From positions 558,001 through 622,000 of the forward strand of contig NZ_JAWJEJ010000001.1 of the NCBI RefSeq assembly GCF_032911445.1: a stretch of DNA of 64,000 nt, given 5' to 3'. Below the pieces are notes generated by a model. That model was not told the origin of the DNA and ran no database searches. It saw only the letters and a program-made list of their open reading frames with translations. The stretch's first letter is position 1. Every line of letters starts with the position of its first letter. Shown one piece after another: positions 56,563-64,000 of the stretch. The DNA is from Sphingomonas sp. HF-S4. Lineage in GTDB: Bacteria; Pseudomonadota; Alphaproteobacteria; Sphingomonadales; Sphingomonadaceae. A program made the position numbers and the translations under genes.

Positions 56563-57987
56563 TCACATGAAATATCGAAAGTGGAACGCCGAACTGCCAA
56601 GCAGTGGCATTCGCTTCAGCACGCGCGCAAGGACCTGAGCATAGCTCATCGTCACTGGCAGCGTGTCATAAAGATTGTCGTTGTTCCAATTCATCTTCGA
56701 GAGCGCCAGCGCGGCCCGCGCGGTGTCTTCCCAGCCACCGTGCCCGGCGTGCCGGACGAGCTTGATCGGCTGCGGCGTGCTCTTTCCACCCTGAAAATGG
56801 GTGCGCTGGTTGAGCTCGACCGCGCCGTGGATCCAGAGCAGGGCCTCCCGGTCGCCGATCCCTATAAGACTGCCGCGCCTGACCGGAAAGCGATCGGCGA
56901 GCTGCTTTTCCGGGTCCTTGCGGTCGCGATCCCATTTGGCGCCGCGCCAGCCGACGTCGCCGACGACCTGGACCAGATCGATCTCATTGCACGTCGGTAG
57001 CGCGTCGAAGCAGCCCAAGGCTTCTTCCTCGCGAAATTCGGTCGATTTATGGATCATCACGCGCCGTGGCGACGCGCCGCCGTGACGTCGGCGGTAGAGG
57101 AGCATCGAACGTGTGATCACGCGGAACATCTCGTGGCGAGACAGGAAAGGGTTGTCGCGTTGCACCTGCATTTCGGTGGCGTCGGCATCATAGGCGATGA
57201 ACTCGAGACCGGCGCCGTCGGCGTCGAATACCTGGCTGCAGCAGGTGACGAACCGTGGCTTGTCGGTCTCGACCGGCCGGACTGCGTAGGACAGACCGAT
57301 ATATGCGGTGTCGGGCTCGACGTCGGCGAGCTTCCACGGCACGCCGCCAGCCTTTGCGTAGAGCGCAAGTCCGATCCGCCACATCACGCTCGCCTTGCAC
57401 GGATACGACAATGCGCGCCCTTCCCGTACGATCTGAAGCGGAATGGCGTGAGCGGCGGTATAGGCCTTGAGGTGATCGTGGAGATCGAAATCGTCTTCGA
57501 CGCCCCTGAACGCCGCCCCCCACCGCTCGGGCAGATACACGAAGAGGACGTCGAACGCCGTCCGATGCGCCTCGATCTGCTGGATTGCGCGAACCAGTCG
57601 TTCGACCAGCACGAGATGCGGAAGCTCGCTGTCGCGCAGCAATTCGTCGAGGTCGCGATCCAGTTCGACGCGGCAACTCTTGTCGGCGGCCGCCTTGCGG
57701 GTTCCGAACACCTTCGAAAAGCCCGGCCAATCGGGAAGATAATCGGTACGCTCCGTAGGTCTGAAGCTTTGATCGAGATCGCGCATGAACTCGTTCAAGC
57801 GATGAGACTCGCCGAACGGCGCGATCGTCGCGATCTGGATCGGATTCGAGACAAAAAAGCTGTTAGAATAAGGCCCGTAGCGTGCGAGCCCTCGCAATGG
57901 ATGAATGTCGCGATAACTCTCGCGCTCTGCGCTGAACAAGAGTTCCGGCTCCGGCAGCGCGATCGTCGCGCCGATCTCGCTGCTCAT
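56563..57987 (-). CDS. Short prokaryotic Argonaute (SPARSA subunit)
   Basis: A 474-residue MID-PIWI-only Argonaute. The N-terminus HPLRGLARYGPYSNSF and the C-terminus LLGSSAFHFRYFM match the short pAgo pattern; RRVMIHKSTEFREEE is the usual PIWI strand with His-Lys. PAZ and N domains are absent, as in all short forms, and the catalytic tetrad is expected to be lost. It binds guide RNA and target DNA and signals to the partner. Its start overlaps the SIR2-APAZ stop (ATGA), giving a coupled two-gene operon. Identity is supported by partner and length. Confidence 0.85.
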   Translation of the reverse strand: MSSEIGATIALPEPELLFSAERESYRDIHPLRGLARYGPYSNSFFVSNPIQIATIAPFGESHRLNEFMRDLDQSFRPTERTDYLPDWPGFSKVFGTRKAAADKSCRVELDRDLDELLRDSELPHLVLVERLVRAIQQIEAHRTAFDVLFVYLPERWGAAFRGVEDDFDLHDHLKAYTAAHAIPLQIVREGRALSYPCKASVMWRIGLALYAKAGGVPWKLADVEPDTAYIGLSYAVRPVETDKPRFVTCCSQVFDADGAGLEFIAYDADATEMQVQRDNPFLSRHEMFRVITRSMLLYRRRHGGASPRRVMIHKSTEFREEEALGCFDALPTCNEIDLVQVVGDVGWRGAKWDRDRKDPEKQLADRFPVRRGSLIGIGDREALLWIHGAVELNQRTHFQGGKSTPQPIKLVRHAGHGGWEDTARAALALSKMNWNNDNLYDTLPVTMSYAQVLARVLKRMPLLGSSAFHFRYFM

Positions 57988-59720
57988 GCCTGCACCGTGC
58001 GGCTGAAGGCGGTGTTCCGGTCGAGCGTGAAAACGGCATCGATTCCGTTGCCGATGCCGAACGCCCTCAAATCCTGGCCCGCAAGGCGCTTGGTCCAGAA
58101 CGCGACGAGTTTGTCGATCTTCTGATTGTAACGCTGCGCCGTGCGCTCGCGCGCGAAGTCGGCTGCGAGCGCTTTATTCTCCGCCGTAACGCCGTCGAAT
58201 ACGATACGCGGATCGATCAACAGCCACAGTCTTTCGTCAGCCCATTCGAGCCGCAGCGACGCCCCTTCGCGCCAGCGGATCTCTGGATGATCGCGGATCG
58301 TGCCCTCCACCCGTCCGGCAATCTCGGCAAGTTTCTGCCAGGCAGGATCGCTCGCATCTGCCGGCGCGACCAAATCCTGGCTGCGCTGGTGGACGACGTC
58401 GAGACCATGTTCACTTGCCAGCGCCCGGATCAGTCCCGATCGCAACAATCCCCGCTCATGCGAGTCATACCGCATCCGACCTTTTTCGAGATTGGCGATG
58501 TCGAACTCGGCAATGTCGAAGCTGGCAAACGCCGCACGAAAATCATCGTCGGCTCCGAACCCCAGGACGCCACGCGAGGTTCGCGCCACGAGGAGGTCGA
58601 CACCCGCTGCCTCGACGGCCTCGCGCATCGCGCGAAATCCCCCGACCGAGCAGACGACCTTGCGGCAATGTGTCGGACGGACAGAAACTTCAATCGCGTT
58701 CAGCCGAATGATCGGCCATCCCGGCGCACCGGTAGGCGCGCGCGCGGCCGAAACCCGCGGTCGCGTTGCCCCAAGGGCATCGAGTTCCATCGTCTCGAAC
58801 GTACCAGCCTGTCGAACGAGATCGCTCATGATCTCGTCGAAGCTGTCGATCCGAACCAAAGCTGCCTCGACTCCGGCGCTCGTCGCGCGGTTGAGAAGAT
58901 CGACGACTTGCGGAAGCGGTGCATCCGCCCCGCGATGGAGCCAGAATAGTCCGTTGGGAAACGGAGTGTTAGCCGCAAGAGCCTGATCGAACACTGCCAT
59001 CACCGACGCGTCTCGACCACTATACCCGGCAACGATCAGCCCATAGCGTCCGCAATTGTCAGCGAGCTGTGCGCCAAGCTGCGCGTCTTGATGTCTGAGT
59101 TCGGCAGCAGTATTCTTCAGATGTTGCGACCGGAAATCGCCGTGCAGCTTGACCTCGATCGGCCAGCTTTGCGACGCAATTTGCTGGCCCGCGAGGCTCG
59201 TGCTGTCGAGCCCCACAACTGTCAGGTTGCGGGTTGTTCCGAACGTCCTCGCGCTGGCATCGGCCAACAGATGATCGAAGTTCGTTGTCCAGACGAGATT
59301 GCTGTGACCGGCCTTCAACATCGCCGCGAGCGCGAGATGGCCGTATGCGAGCTTCGCACCGGCGATCATCGACGCGATGAACGTCTGGCGATCTTTCTCC
59401 GCCGGATAGGCGACCTCGAACAATGCGGAATATTCTTCAGGCGATCCGGGAGCGGGTGATCGCTCAAGTGTTGCGATGTGCGCGTCGAGTCGCCGCTGCA
59501 CAGCCGGATCGGCGAGATCGGCAACAGTTTGCACCGACACCTTGCGCTGCGCGACATAAAGCTCGCGCTTAAACCGCCATATCATGTCCCAAGCGGTCGG
59601 AATCCCCGCTGAGGCCGAGACACCGGCTCCGAGAAACCACATCAATCGCCCGGGGCGCATCGAGAATCGTCGCGCGAAATCGTCGGTCGGTATTTCAGGA
59701 GCAGAGGTCTCGATATCCAT
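57984..59720 (-). CDS. SIR2-APAZ effector of a SPARSA system
   Basis: A 578-residue protein. Residues 20-300 are a SIR2 NADase: FLGAGVSASAGIPTAWDM, VWTTNFDHLLADA, VKLHGDF (catalytic His) and VAGYSGRDASVM. Residues about 320-578 fit an APAZ domain, which replaces the N and PAZ parts of the Argonaute partner. In known SPARSA systems target recognition turns on NAD+ degradation and stops infection or plasmid spread. All key SIR2 residues appear intact, so the system is probably active. Confidence 0.88.
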   Translation of the reverse strand: MDIETSAPEIPTDDFARRFSMRPGRLMWFLGAGVSASAGIPTAWDMIWRFKRELYVAQRKVSVQTVADLADPAVQRRLDAHIATLERSPAPGSPEEYSALFEVAYPAEKDRQTFIASMIAGAKLAYGHLALAAMLKAGHSNLVWTTNFDHLLADASARTFGTTRNLTVVGLDSTSLAGQQIASQSWPIEVKLHGDFRSQHLKNTAAELRHQDAQLGAQLADNCGRYGLIVAGYSGRDASVMAVFDQALAANTPFPNGLFWLHRGADAPLPQVVDLLNRATSAGVEAALVRIDSFDEIMSDLVRQAGTFETMELDALGATRPRVSAARAPTGAPGWPIIRLNAIEVSVRPTHCRKVVCSVGGFRAMREAVEAAGVDLLVARTSRGVLGFGADDDFRAAFASFDIAEFDIANLEKGRMRYDSHERGLLRSGLIRALASEHGLDVVHQRSQDLVAPADASDPAWQKLAEIAGRVEGTIRDHPEIRWREGASLRLEWADERLWLLIDPRIVFDGVTAENKALAADFARERTAQRYNQKIDKLVAFWTKRLAGQDLRAFGIGNGIDAVFTLDRNTAFSRTVQA

Positions 59721-59885
59721 GATGTGAACGTAAAGCCTAGAACCTATTTGGCGAGTCCGATGTCGCCTTTCTGTTCTGGTAGACCGTACTGCCCGACGAC
59801 TGGTCGCGGCAAGTCACGTCATGTGGGCCGCCTGGCATTGCTCACCGTCCAGCCTATTAGCTAGGCAATCCCGTAGGCGCCTTCC

Positions 59886-60860
59886 TCAATCGTCTTTCTG
59901 CGCCAGATACTCGTGATAGGAACAGAGCAATCTGTCGGGGTCTGCGAGCAGATCGCTGACGGGGATATTCGTGCCGCAAACCTCGCACCGGCCCGTCACG
60001 TCCGGCAGCCCATAACCGCAATTGGCGCAGGTCCATTCGTCTTCGATGAACGTCGCGCGGTTGCACGACGGACAACCAAAAACCGGGCCATCCTCGCCTG
60101 TTTCCTTCGCACGGATATAGCACTCCGCGCCGAGTTCCTGGTCGACCAGCGTTTCAAAGAAGGTGGCCGTCTCGAGGATCATCGTCCCGCATGCCTCGCA
60201 CGCGAGGTGGGCGTCGTCCTGACTGGTGTTCGACGGATCTTCCTGAATCACCAGCTCTGACGAGCATTCAGGACATTCGAACTTCGCTCGCCCGATGACG
60301 CGCGAATGCCAATGGATCGGCGCGAGGGTCGCGCGAGCACGCGCGAGCTCCGCCTCATATAGTTCGGTTGTCGCGAGCATCGCTGTCCACGCTTCCTCGA
60401 GATTGATCGCCGGACCTTTATTCAACACCCGGAATAGCTCGGCAATCACCGGGAAACCCTTCGCGATCGCGCGCTTGATGACTTTAGGTTTTGCGGTCGA
60501 GTATTTATGCTCGATATCGTTGCGGATCCTGCGCAGTTCCTCGAGCCGCCCGACGTCGATATGAACACCGAAATCCTTAAGCCGGCGACCAATATTGGCG
60601 AAATCCACGGTGGCGGTGCCCTCGGCCTCCATCACCAGTCGCTCGCCCTTTGCGACGGGACGGACCTTGGCCGCCAAGATCACATCGGGATCCTCCTCGG
60701 GGAAGCACTGGACCAACGCCTCCTTCGCCAGAAGGAGAACGCCGGCATAGTAATTGCGGACCGCCGAGATGTCGCGGAACGCGTCCTGCGACTGATAGTC
60801 CTCGATCCCCATCCGGATGCTCGCGACGGCATTTTCAAAGAGAGCAGACATCAAGCGCAT
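59886..60860 (-). CDS. HEPN-like protein with multiple zinc ribbons
   Basis: A 324-residue protein. The N-terminal 190 residues are helical, with the HEPN-type RxxxxH motif in LRRIRNDIEHKYS. The C-terminal 130 residues hold five CxxC pairs (FECPEC, LACEAC, FGCPSC, WTCANC, GRCEVC) forming two or more zinc ribbons. A shorter start at 60851 is possible. HEPN RNases combined with zinc ribbons suggest RNA cleavage with nucleic-acid sensing; this is inference. It lies 165 bp behind the SPARSA operon on the same strand. Confidence 0.75.
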   Translation of the reverse strand: MRLMSALFENAVASIRMGIEDYQSQDAFRDISAVRNYYAGVLLLAKEALVQCFPEEDPDVILAAKVRPVAKGERLVMEAEGTATVDFANIGRRLKDFGVHIDVGRLEELRRIRNDIEHKYSTAKPKVIKRAIAKGFPVIAELFRVLNKGPAINLEEAWTAMLATTELYEAELARARATLAPIHWHSRVIGRAKFECPECSSELVIQEDPSNTSQDDAHLACEACGTMILETATFFETLVDQELGAECYIRAKETGEDGPVFGCPSCNRATFIEDEWTCANCGYGLPDVTGRCEVCGTNIPVSDLLADPDRLLCSYHEYLAQKDD

Positions 60861-60994
60861 TTCCAGTGAGTGTGTTCTGTATCGCTGGTAAAGCCGGGGC
60901 GGCGCTCATGTGGGCGGCGTCGGGAAGAACTGGCCGCATTACATGCGGCGGCTTCTCCGCCTGTTCACCGCCCGCGCCATGTCCTTAACCTATG

Positions 60995-61504
60995 TCATGC
61001 GCGCGCTTTCGCCGCCTTCATCCGGACTCTGCGGCCTCGCGTGCGCACAAGCTGCTTCGGTTCAGCCGTCTTCTTTTTGCCCGTCGTCGAGGCCGTGACG
61101 GTAACCATCTTAGCTCGCACATCGCGCAAAGTCGCAAGCGCTTCGGGATGCTTCGCTAGCACCTCGATCAGCCCGACCGCGGCTTCACTCGGCGGTGTTT
61201 TCCCGCTCTCATATTTCTGGAACGCGCGGCGACCACCCCCGACGATCCGCCCCGCCTCCTCCTGGGTCAGCCCGCGCGCCTTGCGGACCGCCTTTACATG
61301 GCCGCCATATTCGCTGCGCAGCTCTTTGAAAGCAGTATTGGACGCGTGGAGGTCTGTTCCGACGAACAAGGCATCGCCATCGCCATCGGGATACCATCCC
61401 GGCACATCGATTGTTCGCGAGAGCGATCCGAATGCGACCGTCTGCTGACGAACGTCGCGGTGCAATTCCTGACCCGTCTCGGGATGAATGCGCTTGTCAC
61501 TCAC
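60995..61504 (-). CDS. mqsA: MqsA-family antitoxin
   Basis: A 169-residue protein from GTG 61504, overlapping the toxin stop (GTGA). The C-terminal HTH is typical (AVRKARGLTQEEAGRIVGGG, AFQKYESGKTPPSEAAV). The N-terminal part (VPGWYPDGDGDALFVG) neutralises the toxin but has no zinc-binding Cys pairs, unlike E. coli MqsA. A basic tail of 30 residues is extra. Order toxin-antitoxin is as in mqsRA. It should also repress the pair's promoter. Confidence 0.88.
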   Translation of the reverse strand: MSDKRIHPETGQELHRDVRQQTVAFGSLSRTIDVPGWYPDGDGDALFVGTDLHASNTAFKELRSEYGGHVKAVRKARGLTQEEAGRIVGGGRRAFQKYESGKTPPSEAAVGLIEVLAKHPEALATLRDVRAKMVTVTASTTGKKKTAEPKQLVRTRGRRVRMKAAKARA

Positions 61505-61821
61505 GGGAAACTCTCCTTGAACGAGGTCAGCACGATATCGACCAACGTCTCGCCGGCAAATTTCAAATACAGATCCATGTCGTCATATGGGATAACGTAG
61601 GTGTCGTGCCACATCAGGTAGTTGACTGGATTGTGGGCAGTCTCCGACTTGACAAAGTCCTGTGGCTCCAGCGCCTGCACGACATCAATGACATCCTCCA
61701 ACGAATAACCGATTGCCTGCGCATCTCGGTTGGCCGTCGTCGTGATCGACAACGAGTCCACGTCGACGAACTTCGCTTGGATCGCGCTCAGATCGTGATG
61801 CGGCTTTCGCTTTACGGTCAT
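61501..61821 (-). CDS. mqsR: MqsR-family toxin
   Basis: A 106-residue RelE-fold mRNA interferase: PHHDLSAIQAKFV at the N-terminus, YSLEDVIDVVQALEPQDFVKSE in the middle, and VIPYDDMDLYLKFAG with VLTSFKESFP at the C-terminus match MqsR in order and length. The partner antitoxin gene overlaps it. MqsR cuts mRNA, with GCU preference known for the E. coli protein; specificity here is unknown. Confidence 0.9.
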   Translation of the reverse strand: MTVKRKPHHDLSAIQAKFVDVDSLSITTTANRDAQAIGYSLEDVIDVVQALEPQDFVKSETAHNPVNYLMWHDTYVIPYDDMDLYLKFAGETLVDIVLTSFKESFP

Positions 61822-61872
61822 ACCACATACACCTTGAAGGTCACTTTTGCAATCACGTTTTGATACCTGGCA

Positions 61873-62415
61873 TCATGCCGGCAGACGCATCATGCCGACG
61901 TAATTGTGCTGGGGTCGTGCCAGCGCCTCGCTGAGATGCAGTAGGACACGTCGGATGAGGTCAAGCGCCCAAACGGTCAGATCGGCGATGAAGATCGCGT
62001 CCTCATCGCGCGGCGCGCCCGCGACCTTGACGTCCTCCTGAATGTGAATCTTGTTGCGGTACTGACGCAGCCGGTGGAGTTCGCCGTACACGTCCCCGGC
62101 CAAACCATCGAGAACCGCATATTTCCGGAGCACGTCGATCGCGATGGCGAACTTGTCGATTCTGCTCTCCTCGATCTTCTTGCGATCCGCCTCGACGATA
62201 TTGGGCACTCCCTCGAGATTGTAGTTTTGTGCTCGATAAATGATCTGCGTCAACGCCGCTTCTAAGATGGCACCGGCCTGCAGCACGATCATTTTGCCAA
62301 AAGAATTTTCCGCGTTCGCGTCGACCAGGTTGCATAGCACATCACAATTGTACCGAAGATTGTCGCCGACTTTGAATGACCCGACAAAATTACAGGGAAT
62401 TTCAATGGTTGGCAT
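61873..62415 (-). CDS. HEPN-like protein of unknown function
   Basis: With ATG 62415 it has 180 residues, beginning MPTIEIPCNFVGSFKVGDN. The middle (KMIVLQAGAILEAALTQIIYRAQ) and the motif LRQYRNKIHIQED look like a HEPN helix bundle with an Arg-Asn...His site, as in RiboL-PSP/HEPN-type proteins. No other domain was seen. It lies 29 bp behind the large DUF6883-like gene and 51 bp ahead of mqsR, all on one strand, so it may belong to the same operon. Confidence 0.65.
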   Translation of the reverse strand: MPTIEIPCNFVGSFKVGDNLRYNCDVLCNLVDANAENSFGKMIVLQAGAILEAALTQIIYRAQNYNLEGVPNIVEADRKKIEESRIDKFAIAIDVLRKYAVLDGLAGDVYGELHRLRQYRNKIHIQEDVKVAGAPRDEDAIFIADLTVWALDLIRRVLLHLSEALARPQHNYVGMMRLPA

Positions 62416-62444
62416 CGTGTCCTCATCCTGCGCTGATGCGCGAT

Positions 62445-63968
62445 TCAATGCTTCGTTGTCTCGACTTCTGCTTCGATCCCGTTGAGCCGCAGGACCACTG
62501 TCACCGCCCGCGCCCACGCGACCGCGCGATCAAAGGACTGGCCGTCGACAGGGCTCAACGCAAGGATCCCCGGGTACCCATCTCTAGTGCCGAGGCCATA
62601 GCGCGCCAACCACCGCGCGAGACCCCGCCGCGCGTCGGCCACACGCACAGCGGCGCTGCCGAACTCGCCCTCGGCGATGGGCTCGCACCCAGTTATATAC
62701 ATCGGCGTCGGAACCACGGCCTCGGCGTCGCGAAGACCCCTGCTGTTCGCCCATTCCCACAGCCGCGCCCAATCATTTTCATCGCGCTCGCCCGGCGGCA
62801 GGATCGGCACGTCCCCCGGCTCGATTGCATCTGCGTCACGTTTGCCAGGGTAGGCGGTCGAGAGCGACGGCAGCGCACCGGGGTTCATGTTCCAGCCAGT
62901 TACCAGCACGCCCGTCTTGCCGCCGCGGCTGCGTACCCGCATCACGACATCGAAGCGTGCGCCGTAGCCGTCCTGCCATTCGTTGAGCTGGACCGCCTCA
63001 GGATCTGCCGAAGCAAGCCCATAGTAAAGTTGCCCGGCGAGGTAGCGCCAATCCTCCGGATCGATGCCGATGTCGTCGATGATGAAATTCGCCTTCGATC
63101 CACCATCCTTGTGCGTGCGATCGAACAGATATTTGGTGAATTTACCCTCGGGCATGATCGCCTCCAGGATGTCGTCCGGATCACTCGAAGCCTCGAACTC
63201 GAACGTCTTCTTCTCGGCGTTCAAGAACATTGCTTCGCTCAGCGCCTCGATCACGCGGTGCTCGACGTTTGGCGCGTGCTTGCGGGCGAGGGCCGACGCG
63301 ATCGCAGCGCCCACCTCCGAAAGCTCGGATTTGGGCAAACCATCCGGCCCTTGCGACCGCAACCAGCCATAATCCTCCCAAATGAGACCCCCGGGTTTGA
63401 ACTGCGCCGCGCCCTCCAGCGCCCAATCCTCGTCGCCCTCAATTGTGCGATCCTGGACGACCGTCCCGTCGACAATCGCTGCGCCGAAAATCAAGAGCTC
63501 GAAAAAGCCGCCGCGATGGAGCGGATTACCCGGATCGATCGCGAAGCCGCCGACATAACCGGTTACGCGCTTCAGTGACCCATCGACACGATCGCGCATC
63601 TCGTCGGTCAGCGCCGACAACACCACGCACTCTTCGGTTCGACGGCGAAAGATTCGCTCTCCCCATGCGCGGTCGATGCTGCTCCATCCGCCGTCGAGCG
63701 AATTAAGCCATTGCAAGATGACCAGCTTGTACGTGTCTATATCGCGCGAGACGGTGCGCCCGCTACCCTTCTCGGTTCCGTGCACCGCCGTCGTCCGTTC
63801 CGCAAAGCCGAGCAGTGAGGGCAAACCAAGCCGGAATTGCGAACGGACCGTACCGCCCGGGTCAGCACCTGAGACGGCGGCGAAGACCGCAGCAGTGAAG
63901 AACGGCAATTGCGGCTCGGGCAAACCAGCGACGCTGCCGTCGAACAGAAAGGCGTAAGCATGCGTCAC
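62445..63968 (-). CDS. Large DUF6883-like protein, unknown function
   Basis: A 507-residue protein from GTG 63968; an in-frame stop 15 bases upstream fixes the limit. Residues about 265-380 resemble DUF6883 (GKFTKYLFDRTHKDGGSKANF, WRYLAGQLYYGL, VLVTGWNMNPG). The N-terminal half (AYAFLFDGSVAGLPEPQLPFF) and the C-terminal part (RGLARWLARYGLGTRDGYPGI) match nothing I recognise. It leads the rightmost leftward gene group with a HEPN-like gene and mqsRA, so it could be part of a defence module; there is no proof. Confidence 0.6.
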   Translation of the reverse strand: MTHAYAFLFDGSVAGLPEPQLPFFTAAVFAAVSGADPGGTVRSQFRLGLPSLLGFAERTTAVHGTEKGSGRTVSRDIDTYKLVILQWLNSLDGGWSSIDRAWGERIFRRRTEECVVLSALTDEMRDRVDGSLKRVTGYVGGFAIDPGNPLHRGGFFELLIFGAAIVDGTVVQDRTIEGDEDWALEGAAQFKPGGLIWEDYGWLRSQGPDGLPKSELSEVGAAIASALARKHAPNVEHRVIEALSEAMFLNAEKKTFEFEASSDPDDILEAIMPEGKFTKYLFDRTHKDGGSKANFIIDDIGIDPEDWRYLAGQLYYGLASADPEAVQLNEWQDGYGARFDVVMRVRSRGGKTGVLVTGWNMNPGALPSLSTAYPGKRDADAIEPGDVPILPPGERDENDWARLWEWANSRGLRDAEAVVPTPMYITGCEPIAEGEFGSAAVRVADARRGLARWLARYGLGTRDGYPGILALSPVDGQSFDRAVAWARAVTVVLRLNGIEAEVETTKH

Positions 63969-64000
63969 GATGTTGGTCCATTAGGTAAGGCTGATGATTT

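Overview
The window looks like a chromosomal segment of a sphingomonad (Alphaproteobacteria, Sphingomonadales). The basis is high GC content, many TonB-dependent receptors and autotransporters, an isopeptidase-type lasso peptide cluster, and an integrative-element backbone (ArdC, DUF2958, ParB, DUF736, TraF, DUF3363 relaxase) common in this order. No rRNA, tRNA or CRISPR array was recognised. Genus is inference.

Layout. 1-7205 (minus) is the 5' part of a giant autotransporter-type surface protein built from Ig-like repeats, with its barrel near the left edge. 8078-8711 is a frameshifted tyrosine recombinase. 8992-12209 (minus) is a TonB-dependent receptor translationally coupled to a PepSY membrane protein, with a Fur-like palindrome upstream. 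12728-15870 (minus) is a YadA-like trimeric autotransporter with two small co-transcribed genes. 16155-19891 holds a LuxR-type regulator, a TPR serine/threonine kinase and a convergent ECF sigma factor. 20333-25973 (minus) has a DUF3829 lipoprotein, a second autotransporter with a long Thr-Pro linker, and a TIGR03032-family protein.

27111-38403 is a lasso peptide locus: XRE and GntR regulators, a 40-residue precursor, a hairpin, a fused RRE/leader protease (B) and a cyclase (C) run rightward. An AtxE-like isopeptidase, an STN-type TonB receptor, FecR and a FecI-type sigma factor run leftward. Products of A, B and C should make the lasso peptide. The receptor probably takes it back up, the isopeptidase linearises it, and FecI/FecR senses receptor occupancy.

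39007-53670 carries the backbone of an integrative and conjugative element. At its left is a DUF6499-DUF2285 gene pair readable as one protein only by a +1 shift at TTT-C, as known for FseA of ICEMlSymR7A. Cargo (catalase-like, DUF2231, sugar dehydrogenase) follows, then ArdC, DUF2958, ParB, DUF736, an RdfS-like excisionase, TraF peptidase, lytic transglycosylase, an inverted-repeat-rich candidate oriT, the relaxase and a nucleotidyltransferase-HEPN gene.

54042-63968 is a defence-like island: a membrane-anchored Mrr-type nuclease divergent from two small membrane proteins, a SIR2-APAZ plus short Argonaute pair (SPARSA), a HEPN/zinc-ribbon protein, an MqsRA toxin-antitoxin pair, a second HEPN-like protein and a DUF6883-like protein. 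Whether the last group is one system is not known and is the best candidate here for something undescribed.
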